Shown: piece after piece, positions 12,401 through 23,251 of the stretch
Position numbering within the stretch: position 1 is the first letter of the stretch
Layout: each line of letters starts with the position of its first letter
Assembly: GCA_036927565.1 (NCBI GenBank)
Contig: JAYESD010000009.1
Location: 25,263,601 to 25,327,600 of the forward strand
From: Tuctoria greenei
Taxonomy: Eukaryota > Streptophyta > Magnoliopsida > Poales > Poaceae
Direction: 5' to 3'
DNA length: 64,000 nucleotides
The notes under the pieces: model-generated
The model's database searches: none
The model's input: the letters and a program-made list of their open reading frames with translations, nothing else
Told to the model about the DNA's origin: nothing
Made by a program: the position numbers and the translations under genes

Positions 12401-13806
12401 GTGATGGGTGGTGCCAGTGTCGAGGCACCACCTGTCAGTAGTGTCGTTGCTGGAGCCGTTGCCGAGGAAGGCGTGTGCTCTTGGCTCATCAAGATGGAGG
12501 AGAGCCGATGCAGTCAATGCCACTAGAGGTGGCTTGATGCTTCCATGTGCCAGGAGCAGAGGTGGCTCCTCCACCTGCGCGACGTGGGCCTCCTCCTCCA
12601 CCTTTGCGACGTGGGTCTGGCCACGTCATGGCTGTCGACACTCCCTGGCCCAGTGACCAAGCTTGCCACAGTTGCGGCAGGTGTCGTCTCGCTTCGGGTT
12701 GCCGGCGCCTCCGCAGGCACCACCCTCGGCACGTCCTTGGGCCCTGGCCTGGGCACCTCCGCGCCCCTTGCGCGACTTGCCACGCTTGCGGCCGCCTGTC
12801 GAGGAAGAGGACCCCCCTTCTTCCCGTCACCTTGGCCAACCTCCCCTGCTCTCGAGTGAGATCAAGTTTCCCGCCAATGGTGATAGACTTCGAGAGAGGT
12901 TGTTGTTCGTCGCTGTCGAAGACCTTGAGGCGACCTATCGCCTCTTCGATCAACATCGCTGAGAGGTCTAGCAGAGACTCGATCGAGCGAGCGATCTGCT
13001 TGTACTTCTTGAGGATGCAATAGAAGAGCTTCTCGACGGCTCTCTCCTCGTCGTAGGTGTCGTCGCCGCACTGCACCAACTTCTGCAACAGAGTGTTGAG
13101 ACGGAGAGCAAAGTCATCAACGTCCTCACCTGGCTTGAAGGACAGGTTCTCCCTCTCCTTGCGAAGCGCCTGCGACGTGGTCGTGCGGGCGCGGTCGCTG
13201 CCGATGCGTGCCGCAACGATGGCGTCCCATGCCTCTTTGGTAGTTTGCTTCTTGGAAAGCGAGAACTGCATCTCGGGCGGGACTACAGCAATGAGAGCAT
13301 CCAACACCCGTCGATCCTTGTAGTAGTCGACATCGCCGTACCGAACCGCTGCCCACATGTGCCGCAACTGGAGCCGTACCCTCATCACCGCAACCCACTC
13401 GACGTAGTTGTTCTTGGTGAGGGTAGGCCACCCACCGCCGACTGACGTCCCTAACAATGGCCTGGACCCCGTGGTGTCTATAGTACCTGTCCGGGGAGGG
13501 AGAGCCGCGCCGCCTGTAATGGCCGCGTTCTCCGTCGACCCAGCAGCTGCCAACGTCGCCGGCGCGTCTGCGGCTGTTTGGGCTGCGGCTGTCGCACCCA
13601 TGGGGGCGCGCGGCTGGACGCTGCGCCTCCTGTGCTCGCGCCGCCTCCCTCGCCAACCTAAGCTCATCGTCGACACCGCCGTCGAGAGAGTTGCTGGAGC
13701 TACTGCCGCGCAGAGCCTCCAGCTTTGCCGCTGCTACGCGTGTTGCATCCGTCGCCGCTGCTGCCTTCACTTCTGCCCTCGCTGCTGCCATTTCCGCCGC
13801 CGCCAA
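9497..13806 (-). pseudogene. Copia gag-pol remnant (gag, protease, integrase, RT, RNase H)
   Basis: Domains on the - strand in order. Gag (13676 to about 12700; WPTLTKNNYVEWVAVMRVRL, EAWDAIVAARIG). A CCHC zinc knuckle (about 12690-12640; CRNCGKLGHWARECRQ, spanning a frameshift). Protease-like WCLDTGTTHHKTG (about 12420). Integrase core (12132-11752; RLLVDDLSRYMW, IDNGGEFTAAEF, YSPQQNG) with its C-terminal part (11742-11323). RT (about 11130-10396; TLKWVFKLKRDE, VYVDDLV). RNase H (about 10100-9497; TDSDHAGD, SSCEAEYIA, SKHIRVRYHFI). At least six frame changes break it, so it cannot make a polyprotein. Lineage within Copia is not assigned. Confidence 0.88.
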
Positions 13807-14103
13807 CCTTGCCGCCCTTGCCGCTGCTACTGCAATCTCTGCCGCCGCTCGCTCGCGCTCCTCTGCCGCTGCGACCTTGGTCTGCCACGCGCTCGAGGCG
13901 ATCGAGCGCTGAGACTGTCCGTCAAATATGGCACATTAGTGGGGGTTGCTGTGTGGGGAAGACAAGCCGCTGTTCGTCTGTGCAGGAGAGGGATGAGCTG
14001 GAACAGTCGGTGTTCTTGCTGCCAGTTGTGGACAAAGAGAGGCGCGGGAAGGAGATTAGCGGGAGATGTTTAGGCTGCAGGATATAATGGCTCTGGTAAC
14101 AAG

Positions 14104-14463
14104 TGTTAGCTGAATTCTTACTCTCATTGAAAGAGAAGATGACACTAGGAGTTGGGGCAATTTTTCTGGTTTATTTCTCAGAAAATGCCATACATAACCT
14201 AGAGGTTGGGGTTACATATTTATAGCTGCCAAGGCAATCAAGCATATGCCACAAAGATGCTAGTGTAAGATGCTTATATGCTATCCTAATATGCTGTCCT
14301 GAAGGTGCTGTCCTAGCTGTCCTTAAGATGTTGTCCTAGTGTCCTTAATACACTGTCGTAGTGTCCTTAAGATGCTGTCCTAATTGGGGCCACAAAGACC
14401 ATTTGGAGCCACAAAGACCATGCAAAGATGCCAAAGTACGCAAGAACAAGACTTATTCCAGCA
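14104..14463 (-). repeat. 5' LTR of the intron-1 Copia element
   Basis: 360 bp, TGTTAGCTG...CCAGCA on the + strand. It is related to the solo LTR at 38988-39387. Confidence 0.85.
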
Positions 14464-15683
14464 TCACGCCCCCATCAAAGGGCCTCGTCCTTCACTTCAG
14501 GTTGGGGGGGGGGGGGGGGCGACGCGGAGGGTGACCACGCCACCGCCAGTCCCGGCTGTCGCCCTCCTCTGGCCAGGGAGATCGCACCATCGCAACCCCT
14601 AACAGATGCTGCCCCCCCTCCGGTGGTTGTGCCCCCAGCTTCGCTAGATCCAGCGTTGCCACCCCCTAGGTCATCGACCCCGCCCCAACACAGCCTGTGG
14701 CAGCCCTGCGTCCTGCGCGTCACCTGCCACCTTCCTTACCACTGGTACCCTCCCTCCACCTCTCTTCACCCTCCCCCGCCACTCTAGCCAGGTGCTCTTC
14801 CTCACGCCCCTCCTCTACTCGATCTAGAGCCGGGCCAGCCAGATCATGCGCGTCGCCCAATGTTGTACTTCCTGCTGGTCACCCCTCTACTCACAGCACC
14901 CCCAACCATCTCCTTTGGTTGCCTCCCCCTTAGCCACCATTGTCACTAATCACTACCCCCCTTCGTCTTCCCCACCCCTCCCTCCCCCTCCCTCTTGGAC
15001 GCACCTCCAACATCCCTACTGGCGGAGCCCTCCCCTCCTACAGCCACTGCAGCTCCGTCTTCTCCAACCCTGACTACCTTGCTGGCAGAGGCCTTTCCAG
15101 ACTCGCCCCTTCCTCCACCCCCTCGAGCTTCACCCGGATGAGAAGGGGTTGGTTGGCTGTTTTCAAGAAAAATTTCGGGCCTCTTGCGCCAGAGACCACC
15201 CTGTCGGCCCCCTCCTTGGCATCCTGACCGGTTACCTAATCCGTCTCGATCTTCCGCCTCCGCTACTTCACAGGTAGGTGAATTGCCCTTTCTCACACCT
15301 CCATCGTCGCTAAACTGGAAGCTCTCCTCTGATCCGACCTCCCCTTTGAGACCTACCATCCGTCCCAGGTCGCCGCCTCCCTTATCTCCACCCCGGTCCC
15401 CACCGAGGGCGCCTCCCCCGAAATGAGTCGGCCTGCCCACTCTTTTAGCGATTGCAACAAGCATTCTAGTGGTGGTCCTCGTCACCAAGTTGCTCGATCA
15501 GTACCTACTAATCTGATCGGCAAGCGCTTCAACTGCTTCTCCGCTGCAATGTGGAAGGAGGCCACTCGATGCTTCCGTTGCAAGGGAGAAGGCCACAAAG
15601 CACATAACTGTGCACTTGCTCATCACCGTTCATCATCTACTACTAAACATCCTCCCTTGACAACTCTTGAAGCTCCACTATGA
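14464..15683 (+). pseudogene. Retroelement ORF1/gag-like remnant with zinc knuckle
   Basis: A Pro/Ser-rich + strand stretch ends in a recognisable CCHC knuckle, CFRCKGEGHKAHNC, at about 15571-15612 (C-x2-C-x4-H-x4-C). A degenerate second finger precedes it (KRFNCFSAAMWKEATRC). Paired knuckles of this kind are found in plant LINE ORF1 proteins and some gypsy gags. Frames are broken, so only a remnant is supported. Confidence 0.5.
14504..14519 (+). repeat. Run of 16 G
   Basis: Homopolymer G16 just right of the Copia element; its length may be unstable or an assembly weak point. Confidence 0.9.
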
Positions 15684-15873
15684 GTTCAAGAGGAAATCTG
15701 CATCACCATTAGCTCTGGAAAGAGTGTGATTGCCCTAGCTGTCCCCTATCTCTGGTTGCGGCTACTCTAGCTGCTTCTTCTCGAGCTCTCCCACCCCGAG
15801 TCAAAGTTCGCTGAATGGTCATCCACTTTGACAAGGATCCTGATCTCAAATTGGTGCTGGGTCCTCTTCTAGG

Positions 15874-16905
15874 GAAGAGATGGCTTTAAGGTCCCACCGT
15901 AAAGTCATTGATGCTCAAATGGTTTATCCAGTGGTCGTTGAGTGCTTGGCTGATGGGTGGGATCCAATGATCCTTGAAGCTTCCATTTCAACGGTGTCAC
16001 CCTCATCCATGCTTCCTCTTCGTGGTGGCAAATGTTCGGTTGGTAGTGACACATGTCACGTTGTCACTTCCAACGGTGACAATGTTCCAAGTATAGCATA
16101 CTGTCGCAACTTGGATATTTCTATCAACCAGGAACATTTTCTTATCGACTGTTATATATCTGGTTGGGCGGTTTTCATTGTTTTCAAGTTGTACGACTAA
16201 TCATGATTAGTCGTGCTTATCGGTTGCAGTGACACAATCAGGTCCAGCGACCCGATCAGGGCAATCAGATTTCACGTCGTCTGATTAATCGGTTGATCAG
16301 GATGATTAGTCGTCTGATCAGGGCTTCAAACGATTAGTTTCATACCTACTGCATCGCTAGCGCCGCTGTGGAACCGTCGCCGCTGTCGCCGTCGGGCCGT
16401 CGTTGTCGCCTCGTCGGGCCGCCGCTGCCGCGACGTCGGGCCAACGTCGTAGGGATGCCACAGTGGATTGGAAAGGGGTTGGGAAGAAAGAAGGGAGTCT
16501 GTTTTTATATAAACCCATATGAAAAAAGAATCGTCGGATCTCAGTCGACAGTTCAGATAGATTGGAGCCCAGCCGAGCCCAACAACTCGCCCAACCCGTC
16601 GCCTCCACCCAACATCTCAGCATGACGCCTCAGCCGCTACATGTGCGCTGTGCCGCCGCCGTAGCTCCATGGGTGCTGTCTCCGCTCCATTGCCTGTATC
16701 GACTTGGTACTACGACATAAAACTAGAGGATGGACTGGGGACGATTAGTCGCTATAATCGATGACTAATTATCCTATTCAACCTAGTCGCCCCTTTGGCG
16801 ACTTGAAAACATAGGCGGTTTTGACTTGTCCTTGGAGCAGTTCACCATTAAGTTCCACTATAATTGCGGAATCATATGGCATGGACGTGGGAGCACCTAT
16901 CCCTT
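15874..16905 (+). pseudogene. Possible gypsy protease remnant, split by a hAT MITE
   Basis: Before the MITE, the + strand reads NGDNVPS...CRNLDISINQEHFLIDCY. After it, in another frame, it reads FDLSLEQFTIKFHYNCGIIW then HGRGS. This spacing recalls the region around and after the protease in grass gypsy polyproteins (ANGDxVP, a D-x-Y segment, LGPIxWDF, VxWxG). The similarity is by memory of the pattern only, and active-site residues are not evident. Confidence 0.3.
16176..16814. mobile_element. Non-autonomous hAT element (639 bp)
   Basis: Terminal inverted repeats CATTGTTTTCAAGTTG and (complement of the right end) CTATGTTTTCAAGTCG flank 639 bp. A perfect 8-bp target duplication GCGGTTTT lies at 16168-16175 and 16815-16822. 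Subterminal regions are full of GATTAGTCG/CGACTAATC words, as expected for transposase-binding repeats. There is no transposase ORF. The 8-bp TSD and the TIR style point to the hAT superfamily. Confidence 0.85.
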
Positions 16906-17165
16906 GCCTTTTGCAATGGAGGGAACAGAACAGGATTAAGTGGGCGCAAGAGGTCCCACTAAGTTTAGGTTAGCAGTCAAGTCATTTGTAACTTAGGGAT
17001 CAACTCAAGTTATCCTCTTTATATAATGAGGAGAAGTCTATGAATAAAGATTAAGGAGTAAAACCGTAAACTTTCTCTCTGGCTGCCACTCTCCTCTCCG
17101 GCCCTTGCGCTACTGCTGCCTGCTGATGATTTCCCTCTCTCAATTGCGCAAATAACAGTTTGTTT
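16890..17165 (+). repeat. Possible degenerate LTR
   Basis: The segment holds an LTR-like arrangement: GTCCCACTAAGTTT, a TATA-like TTTATATAATG near 17020, then ATGAATAAAGATTAAGG. It could be the 3' LTR of the gypsy remnant upstream. No partner or TSD was identified. Confidence 0.3.
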
Positions 17166-17634
17166 ATGCTGTATGATACCTGTTACAATAGTGTGTGTAC
17201 TACGAGAAATTAGTGTATGCTGTACTCTCTGAAAATGCAATGGGAGGTTTAAGTGTACTAGATGCTCTCAACATGGATTAGTTTCTAATGAAGTGAAAAG
17301 TTTATTTGTTCGTCGGATCTAAGTTTAGCTTTGACCGATGACTTACGCTGTTAAATAAAAAAAAAGATGAGAACAGGCCACTTTTCTTGTGTCAGAACTC
17401 ATCTATCTAATTATTCATATATATGGTGCTTTTCTATTTGGACTGTTCTTTCAATTTTACCAATGAGGGAGGGATCTAGGTCTAGGGAAATCATATTTAT
17501 GCTCATAGTTACGAAATTTCTTCTCTTTCCTTTTTCTTTAGAGCAGCTAATATTGTTTCTCTTTCTCCCATGAGTGCTACTCTATGAAATTACAACTATT
17601 TCTAAGATATCGTGCTGTGCATGAACTGTGGCAG
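17166..17634 (+). other. Intron 1, right end
   Basis: AT-rich intronic sequence up to the exon 2 acceptor at 17634; no element recognised. Confidence 0.6.
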
Positions 17635-17706
17635 GTCAAGAAGAATTTTGTGACTGATGATACCTCTTCCACAGATGCTAGTGCTGAGCAGCTCAGGTTG
17701 AGAAAG
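17635..17706 (+). CDS. Pseudouridine synthase exon 2
   Basis: 24 codons between acceptor TGGCAG|GTC and donor AAG|GTAGCA, encoding VKKNFVTDDTSSTDASAEQL and RLRK. It continues the FRQRK end of exon 1 in phase and matches the RxVKK...LRV segment expected inside the S4-like region. It is small and isolated by two large transposon-filled introns. Confidence 0.85.
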
Positions 17707-18143
17707 GTAGCAAATGACATTAACGAATAAGAAGTTCCTGACAGTCTGAAATTTTACCATGCCTTTTATGTTTTGTTGCTCTGCAGGCATATACTCTGTT
17801 TTGGAAAAAAAATATTTGAATAACTATTCACCATAATAAATGAAATGTATTCTTCAAGTGAGATTAAAATTTAAGGATGTCCTTCTGTACTACTTCCTTA
17901 TAATAGTGTATTAGTATTGAAGCAAATAAGTTAACGTTAAGGTTGAGCAAATTTTTATCTCTGAAGATCAAATCAGATATGGCTCCATGTGGGTTCTAGA
18001 CTGTTATATGTATCTAACCTTTAGTTTGAGTTCTCTTAGGTTGGTACAGATCTTCTACGACTAACTATAGAACTTTCATGATTTTCTACACCACTCATTT
18101 GCAGTTGAGAGTTTAATACTCAACCATTCTCGGCCTTTTAGGT
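17707..18143 (+). other. Intron 2, left flank
   Basis: Unique-looking AT-rich intron sequence between the exon 2 donor and the L1 insertion. With 34238-34813 it gives an intron of roughly 1 kb before transposon growth. Confidence 0.65.
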
Positions 18144-18162
18144 AACATCACGTGTAGAATTT

Positions 18163-18899
18163 AAGACCCCTGGCCCAGATGGTTTTAATACGAGGTTTTA
18201 CAAGACATGTTGGGAGATCATCATGGAAGACATTTACAAGTTGTGTGATGATTTTTTCTATGAGAGAGTTGGCCTGCAACCGATTAATAATTCTCTCATC
18301 ATATTATTTCCCAAAGATCAGCAATCCAGTAACAACTAAGGACTTTCGGCCAATTTCATTGCTCAACTTCAATGTCAAGTTAATAACAAAGTAAAACAAG
18401 AACATTACAGGTAATTATCTTTAAATTGATCCATAAGAATCAATATGGCTTTATTAAAAGTAGATCCATACAAGACTGCTTAGCTTGGAACTATTAGTAC
18501 ATTTATCAATGCAGAAGCTCTAGGAAACTCATGATACTGCTAAAACTAGATTTTGGAAAAGCTTTTAACAAGGTGGATCATGAGACAATCACAACCATGT
18601 TAGAAAAGCTAGGTTTCCCTAGCCAGTGGGTCAGATGGACCAAGGAGATCCTCAACTCCGCGACATTAGCTATCCTCCTCAATGGCATCCTAGGAAAGGA
18701 CTTCACATGCAAGAGAGGGGCGCGACAGGTAGACCCACTGCCCCCCTCCCCTCTTATTTGTCATAGTTGTTGACCTCCTTCAACACTTGATCAATAAAGC
18801 CAGTGTGCTAGGGGTTCTGACACTGCCATTGCAGCATGTTGAGATGGATTTCATGGTGGCATAATACACGGATGACACAATTCTGGTCCTAAATGCTTC
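18163..18899 (+). pseudogene. L1 reverse transcriptase fragment
   Basis: Readable RT blocks across frame changes: TPGPDGFNTRFYKTCWEIIM, DFRPISLLNFNVKLITK, LLKLDFGKAFNKVDHETI, TCKRGARQVDPL and YTDDTILVLNASL (the YADD site with Ala changed to Thr). Stops and frameshifts make it inactive. Confidence 0.88.
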
Positions 18900-18907
18900 C
18901 TTGAGTG

Positions 18908-19529
18908 CAGTGTTGTCCAGGCGTCGCCTAGGCGACGCCTAGTCGGCGCCTAGGCGTCCAGGCGCTCCGGCCCGGACGCCATGCGCCGTCGCCTCGCCTG
19001 GCCGCCGCCTGCCTCGCCGCTGTCCGCCGCGCAGCCGCCCCCGTGCTGCCGTCCGCCGCGTAGCCGCCCACCATCCGCCGCGCAGCAGTCCGCCGTGTCG
19101 CCGTCCGCCGCGCAGCAGTCCGCCGTGCCGCCGTCCGCCGCGGAGCCATCGCCGCCGTGACGTCCGCTGTGGCGGCCGTCGGGTGGAGGGGAAGGGTCGG
19201 GTGGAGAGAACAGGAGACAGTGAAGATTAGGGTTAGGAGTCTTCTTTTATACGTCCCGATCTGAACATCCGACGGTCCAGATTGCAGTACGCATCGGCCC
19301 AAGTTGGCCCAAGTCGGCCTCCAGCACCGATTCAGCCGTCTCCACACCGATTCAGCCGCCTCCGCTCCCCTAATTCTCTCTGCCTCGCTCTCCTCCGCCG
19401 CCGCCTCCTCTACTCGCCGCCGTCGCACCTCCGTCGCTGCCGCTCGCCTGGCCGGACGCCTAGGCGGGCGCCTGGGCGTCCAGGCGCCCGTCGGGCGCCT
19501 AGGCGTCCAGGCGGCGATTCACAACCCTG
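18908..19529. mobile_element. GC-rich non-autonomous hAT element (622 bp)
   Basis: Ends are CAGTGTTGT and ACAACCCTG (hAT-like imperfect TIRs). A perfect 8-bp duplication CTTGAGTG lies at 18900-18907 and 19530-19537. Both subterminal regions are packed with GCGCCTAGGCG/CCTAGGCGTCCAGGCG repeats. The middle carries a short tandem repeat of GTCCGCCGCGCAGCA words plus a promoter-like segment. It has no transposase and interrupts the L1 RT. Confidence 0.88.
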
Positions 19530-19647
19530 CTTGAGTGAGATCTTCCTCAAAAATCTGTTGAATGCTTTTGACAGGGCCATGGGACTTAGTTAATTATCAT
19601 AAACCCTGCATGATCCCAATCAACCAATCAAGGTGGAGGTTAGTATC

Positions 19648-21645
19648 TATCGCAGATGTTCTTGTAAACGCCGCCAAACCTAATGCGTGATCGCTGGCGT
19701 CGACGCTGACGTCACCGATGAACAGAAGCAGGGGTATAGAGATGAGTTCTCTGAACTATAATTCTTGGTTCCTTTATTGCTATGCGTCGACTACAATATA
19801 TAACTGGTTCGGCTGGTTACATTATTGAATTAAGACTCTATCTCTATTCTCTAACCAACTCTATCTCTAATATAGAAACTAATCTATTATGACTCTTTAT
19901 TCTTTATATATAAACTCAATCTATGTAAACTAATATGGACACTTACCTCGAATAGCGATTTATTCCACCTTAACTAATCTGGCCAACGCCCATATGCAAG
20001 CCCACATGACATATCTCCCTCCCTTACGAAAAGCTCGTCCTCAAGCATGGACAAGAAGGCCTGAGAAGAACACCGACATGTGGACCCGGATTTGGTGGTG
20101 GGGACGGGTCTAGGCACATGGGAACCGGTGTGTTGGTCGTGAGATCCTAGAGCGATGCTCTCTTGAGTAGTTCCTCTCCTTGTGAGGAGACAGAGAAGTT
20201 GTCGAGCACGATGCCTTTGATTTTACCGCTGGCAATCTTGTAGACGAGGAAGAACCTGGGTATGGTGCTATGGAAGTTGTGGTTGTCCCGACGCGCACGG
20301 GAAAACAGAGGCGGAAGGAGGCGGTGACAGGCGACAGGAGGACCATCTTGGTAGGGGTAGCGGTCGTCGGAGAGGACGGACGCGGTGCGGACGACGAGTA
20401 CGAAATTGGGCTTTCGTGCATCGGCTGCGGAGGCCACCGAGATAGTGGTGAGCGCAGCCACATGGCCATGGATTGTCGTGCTGATGACAAAAGGAGCCAC
20501 AAGCACGACAGTGGATCTGATGACCGGGGCATACGCACGTCTACGGACCTGTCCTGATTCAGCGGCGAAGTTGACCCGGAGCATCACAACGAGGCAGAGG
20601 AGCAGCGCTGGTCCTGTGTTGATGGCAGAAAGAGACGCGGACACAACAGCAGATCTGGCGGCCAGGGTTGACGAATCGTCGGTGATGGCAGAGGCGGCCG
20701 AAGCTGCGGATGGGGCACCGACTGTATTGAAGGGGTTGGGCGTCATCTTGTCGGCCGCGTAGAGGGCAGCGTGTGCAGTTGCAACGCTGGCGCGCTGCGA
20801 CAGATCCGACAAGCGCGACTAATAGCGCAACCGGTAGACGAACTTGACGGCTTCATGGGCGAGTGGATCCAGTCGGAGCTCGGCTATAATCGAAAGATTC
20901 AAGTGCGAGCGCATGCAAACCCGGTAGATCAGATGCAGCATTGCTCAGAAATGGAGGATCGGACCGATGCTCGACGCGGATTGATGCAGGCAGATGCGGA
21001 ACAACGCGACAGGAGGTTGTGCTCGGTGGTTGTGCGTGTGCGGTTTCATCTGCCGTGGTCTTCTACAGTGAAGAGACGTCAACCGCTGGTGCTGCCGAAC
21101 CGATTGCATTCTGAATCGAAGATTGAGATTTGTTCGCCCGTGCTGCGTTTACTTTGAGCGAGGAGTTGGTCTTTGGATCAGAAGCAACGCCCAAAATTGC
21201 GGTAGTACGTTTCGCAAGGTGTAGGATCTCGTCGAAATGAGCTCCGATCTTGGTTAGCTGATCGTTGAGAACATCGAACGTAATGTCTATCGTAGAGTTG
21301 TCGTCGCCCATGGGATCGTTGCTGGATCGTGATACTAAATTGTCACAGACGTTCTTGTAAACGTCGTCAAACTTGCTGCCCTTATCGTAGGCGCCGTCAT
21401 TGACATAGCCGATGAATAGGGGCAGGGGTATAGAGATAAGTTCTCTGGTACTATAGTTCTTGCTTCCTTTATTGCTATACACCGGCTACAATATGCAGCC
21501 GGTTCGACTGGTTGCATTATGGAATTAAGACTATCTCTAACCAACTCTATCTCTAATATAGAAACTGATCTATCAGGACATATATCCCGAATAGGGATCT
21601 ATTCAATCTTAACTAATCTGGCCGGCGCCATAGAACAGCCTACGT
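19648..21645 (-). mobile_element. Internally deleted Reina-like gypsy element
   Basis: Direct repeats at about 19648-20006 and 21341-21645 flank a - strand internal region. Next to the left repeat, the - strand encodes a pol tail MLEDELFVREGG, the usual end of Reina-type chromovirus pol. Next to the right repeat, it encodes a gag-like start, MGDDNSTIDITFDVLNDQLT. The middle (20147-20812) has only an uninformative Ala/Ser-rich frame. Most of gag-pol is missing. Exact ends and TSD are uncertain. Confidence 0.65.
21081..21311 (-). pseudogene. Gag N-terminal fragment of the Reina-like element
   Basis: From ATG near 21311 the - strand encodes about 76 residues (MGDDNSTIDITFDVLNDQLT, then an amphipathic helix, ending near DVSSL). 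It sits just after the LTR and a primer-binding-like TAGTATCACGATCC. Gag identity rests on position and element context. Confidence 0.45.
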
Positions 21646-21659
21646 GACAGGATCTTGGC

Positions 21660-22120
21660 TAGTACTTTGGGTTGTCAGGATCCTTCCCTTTAAGTTACTT
21701 GGGGATGCCCATGTCCCTAGTCAGACTTAAAGTGGAAGACTTTGGCTACTTAGTATCAAGTGTGGATAACAAACTCACCTTGACAGCTACTTGGCTGACA
21801 ATGGCAGGAAGATTCACCTTGGGTGACAACATTTTTACATCCACTGCGATATACCCTATGTGTACCGTAAAACTGAAATTCACTTTGTTGCAAGCCATAG
21901 ACCGTGTAAGAAAGAATTGCTTATAGAGGGGGTCGGATGTAGCAAGGAAGGGCAAACCTTTAATTAAATGGAACAAAGTAACTATGCTGAAAGACAATGA
22001 AGGTATGTGTCTCAAGGATCTAGCAACAATGAACTCCTCCCTTCTTCAGAAATTCCTAGACAAGATTTATAACAACAGAGAAACACCCTGGGTGGAGCTC
22101 ATCCTACAGACGCACTGAAG
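21660..22120 (+). pseudogene. L1 post-RT fragment
   Basis: The + strand reads FPLSYLGMPMSLVRLKVEDF and GYLVSSVDNKLTLTATWLTM, then IDRVRKNCL and, after a stop, DLATMNSSLLQKFLDKIYNN. These are the standard segments following RT in plant L1 ORF2. Confidence 0.85.
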
Positions 22121-22147
22121 TATGGAATTCCGGGTCTAATTTCTTGA

Positions 22148-22847
22148 GGCTTCAACTACTATGCAATCAGGCTATTTCTGCAATCCTGCAATCAGAGATT
22201 TTCAGCTCTTGGATTGTGATTTAACGGTGATTGCAAATTTTACACTTAAATCCGTGCTCTTCTGGGCCTCCGTCTCTGTCTCCGCAGCCGTAAAACTCCC
22301 CGACTCTTGTTCTTGCGGCTCCGACGTCTTCACATTCATTGCTTCAGAGTCATCCACTATGTGATTCACCTCCTTGACGACCTCTGATTCTTTCGTCTGC
22401 TGTTCTGGGCTGAACTTCTCCGTTTGGCCTCTCTCCACGACGGTGATGAGCAACTTCTTGCTACGTCGTCGCGTGCTAGCTGCTCGTTTCCTTTATAGCT
22501 TTATCTCCAAGAACAACGAACCTCCTCTGCTTGCACGGCAGGTATGGACTTGGCAAGCGCCTTCGGCTACTGCTGCTCGACGGGCTGTGCGAGGGCGACG
22601 TCGTGCGAGAGCACCGGTGGCCAATCTACGACGAGTGTGATCCGGCGAGAGAAATCGAGGGCGTCGGGCGATTGATTTCTGGCCACGAGCGGGTAGTAAC
22701 CGTACACGGCTTGGCTCAGGGTTGTATTTGCATATTTCCTGCCATAGGTGGAAGTACTTAATTTGCAGCCACCGATCAAGATCCAAGGGTTGAAAATCAC
22801 TGATTGCAAGATTGCAGAATTAACCTGATTGCACAGTAGTTAGAGCC
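22148..22847. mobile_element. Mutator-like MITE / possible Pack-MULE (700 bp)
   Basis: Long terminal inverted repeats of about 70 bp (starting GGCTTCAACTACTATGCAAT and, from the right, GGCTCTAACTACTGTGCAAT) flank 700 bp. The duplication is 9 bp with one difference (atttcttga 22139-22147; ttttcttga 22848-22856). TIR length and TSD size fit Mutator-like elements. The interior contains a - strand open segment (22202-22453, TETEAQKSTDLSVKFAITVK near the end) and GC-rich exon-like DNA, possibly captured gene fragments. Confidence 0.8.
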
Positions 22848-23088
22848 TTTTCTTGATTCATTGATCAACATCCAACACTATTATATAGGGCTGGGTTGGT
22901 TACAACCTCAATCTAACTCAACTTGGACTCTATCTCAAACACCTCATCCAGATCTACACGCCCCCTACTATCTATTATCTCCTAGAAAACATGATTAAGT
23001 CAACGATCATCCCCTTAATCATGTTTTCTAGGGCACACTCTCACTAATTTAGGATGGCAACACACCAATTACATCCTACACATGCTTT

Positions 23089-23251
23089 GGGGTGGACACT
23101 ACACCCCAGGATGGTCACTTCACCCTGCACACACTAAGGGATGGGCACTACGTCCCCTCGAGATGAGCACTACATCTCGGACACAAGTTTGGGTTGAGCA
23201 CTACAACTCGGGTTGGGCATTACAACCCTTTGAGAGTGGGCACTACACCTC
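23089..23251 (+). repeat. Array of mini-hairpins with constant 9-nt loop
   Basis: Six units share a 9-nt loop close to GRGCACTAC but have different 5-6 bp stems: GGGGT/ACCCC (23089), GGGAT/GTCCC (23138), CGAGAT/ATCTCG (23159), GGGTT/AACTC (23191), GGGTT/AACCC (23210) and GAGAGT/ACCTC (23232). Stem changes on one side are mostly matched on the other. Degenerate relatives (GATGAACACATCATC-type) continue to about 23440. Confidence 0.75.

Larger units (their letters stand above)
9130..14463 (-). mobile_element. Decayed Ty1/copia retrotransposon in intron 1
   Basis: Direct repeats of about 360 bp at 9130-9487 and 14104-14463 flank a - strand gag-pol with many frameshifts. On the - strand the right LTR is followed by a primer-binding-like CTTGTTACCAGAGCC (14089-14103), and a purine run precedes the left LTR (9488-9500). 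LTRs differ at many sites, so the copy is old. No clear target-site duplication was found (cactccag on the left, tcacg on the right). It is antisense to the host gene. Confidence 0.88.

Noticed and set aside
9130..14463. Target-site duplication of the intron-1 Copia element
   Set aside because: Flanks cactccag and tcacg do not match; the left LTR end is eroded, so no TSD can be claimed.
20147..20812. 221-residue Ala/Ser-rich - strand ORF inside the Reina-like element
   Set aside because: No recognisable domain, low-complexity composition and overlapping open frames; not supported as a gene.
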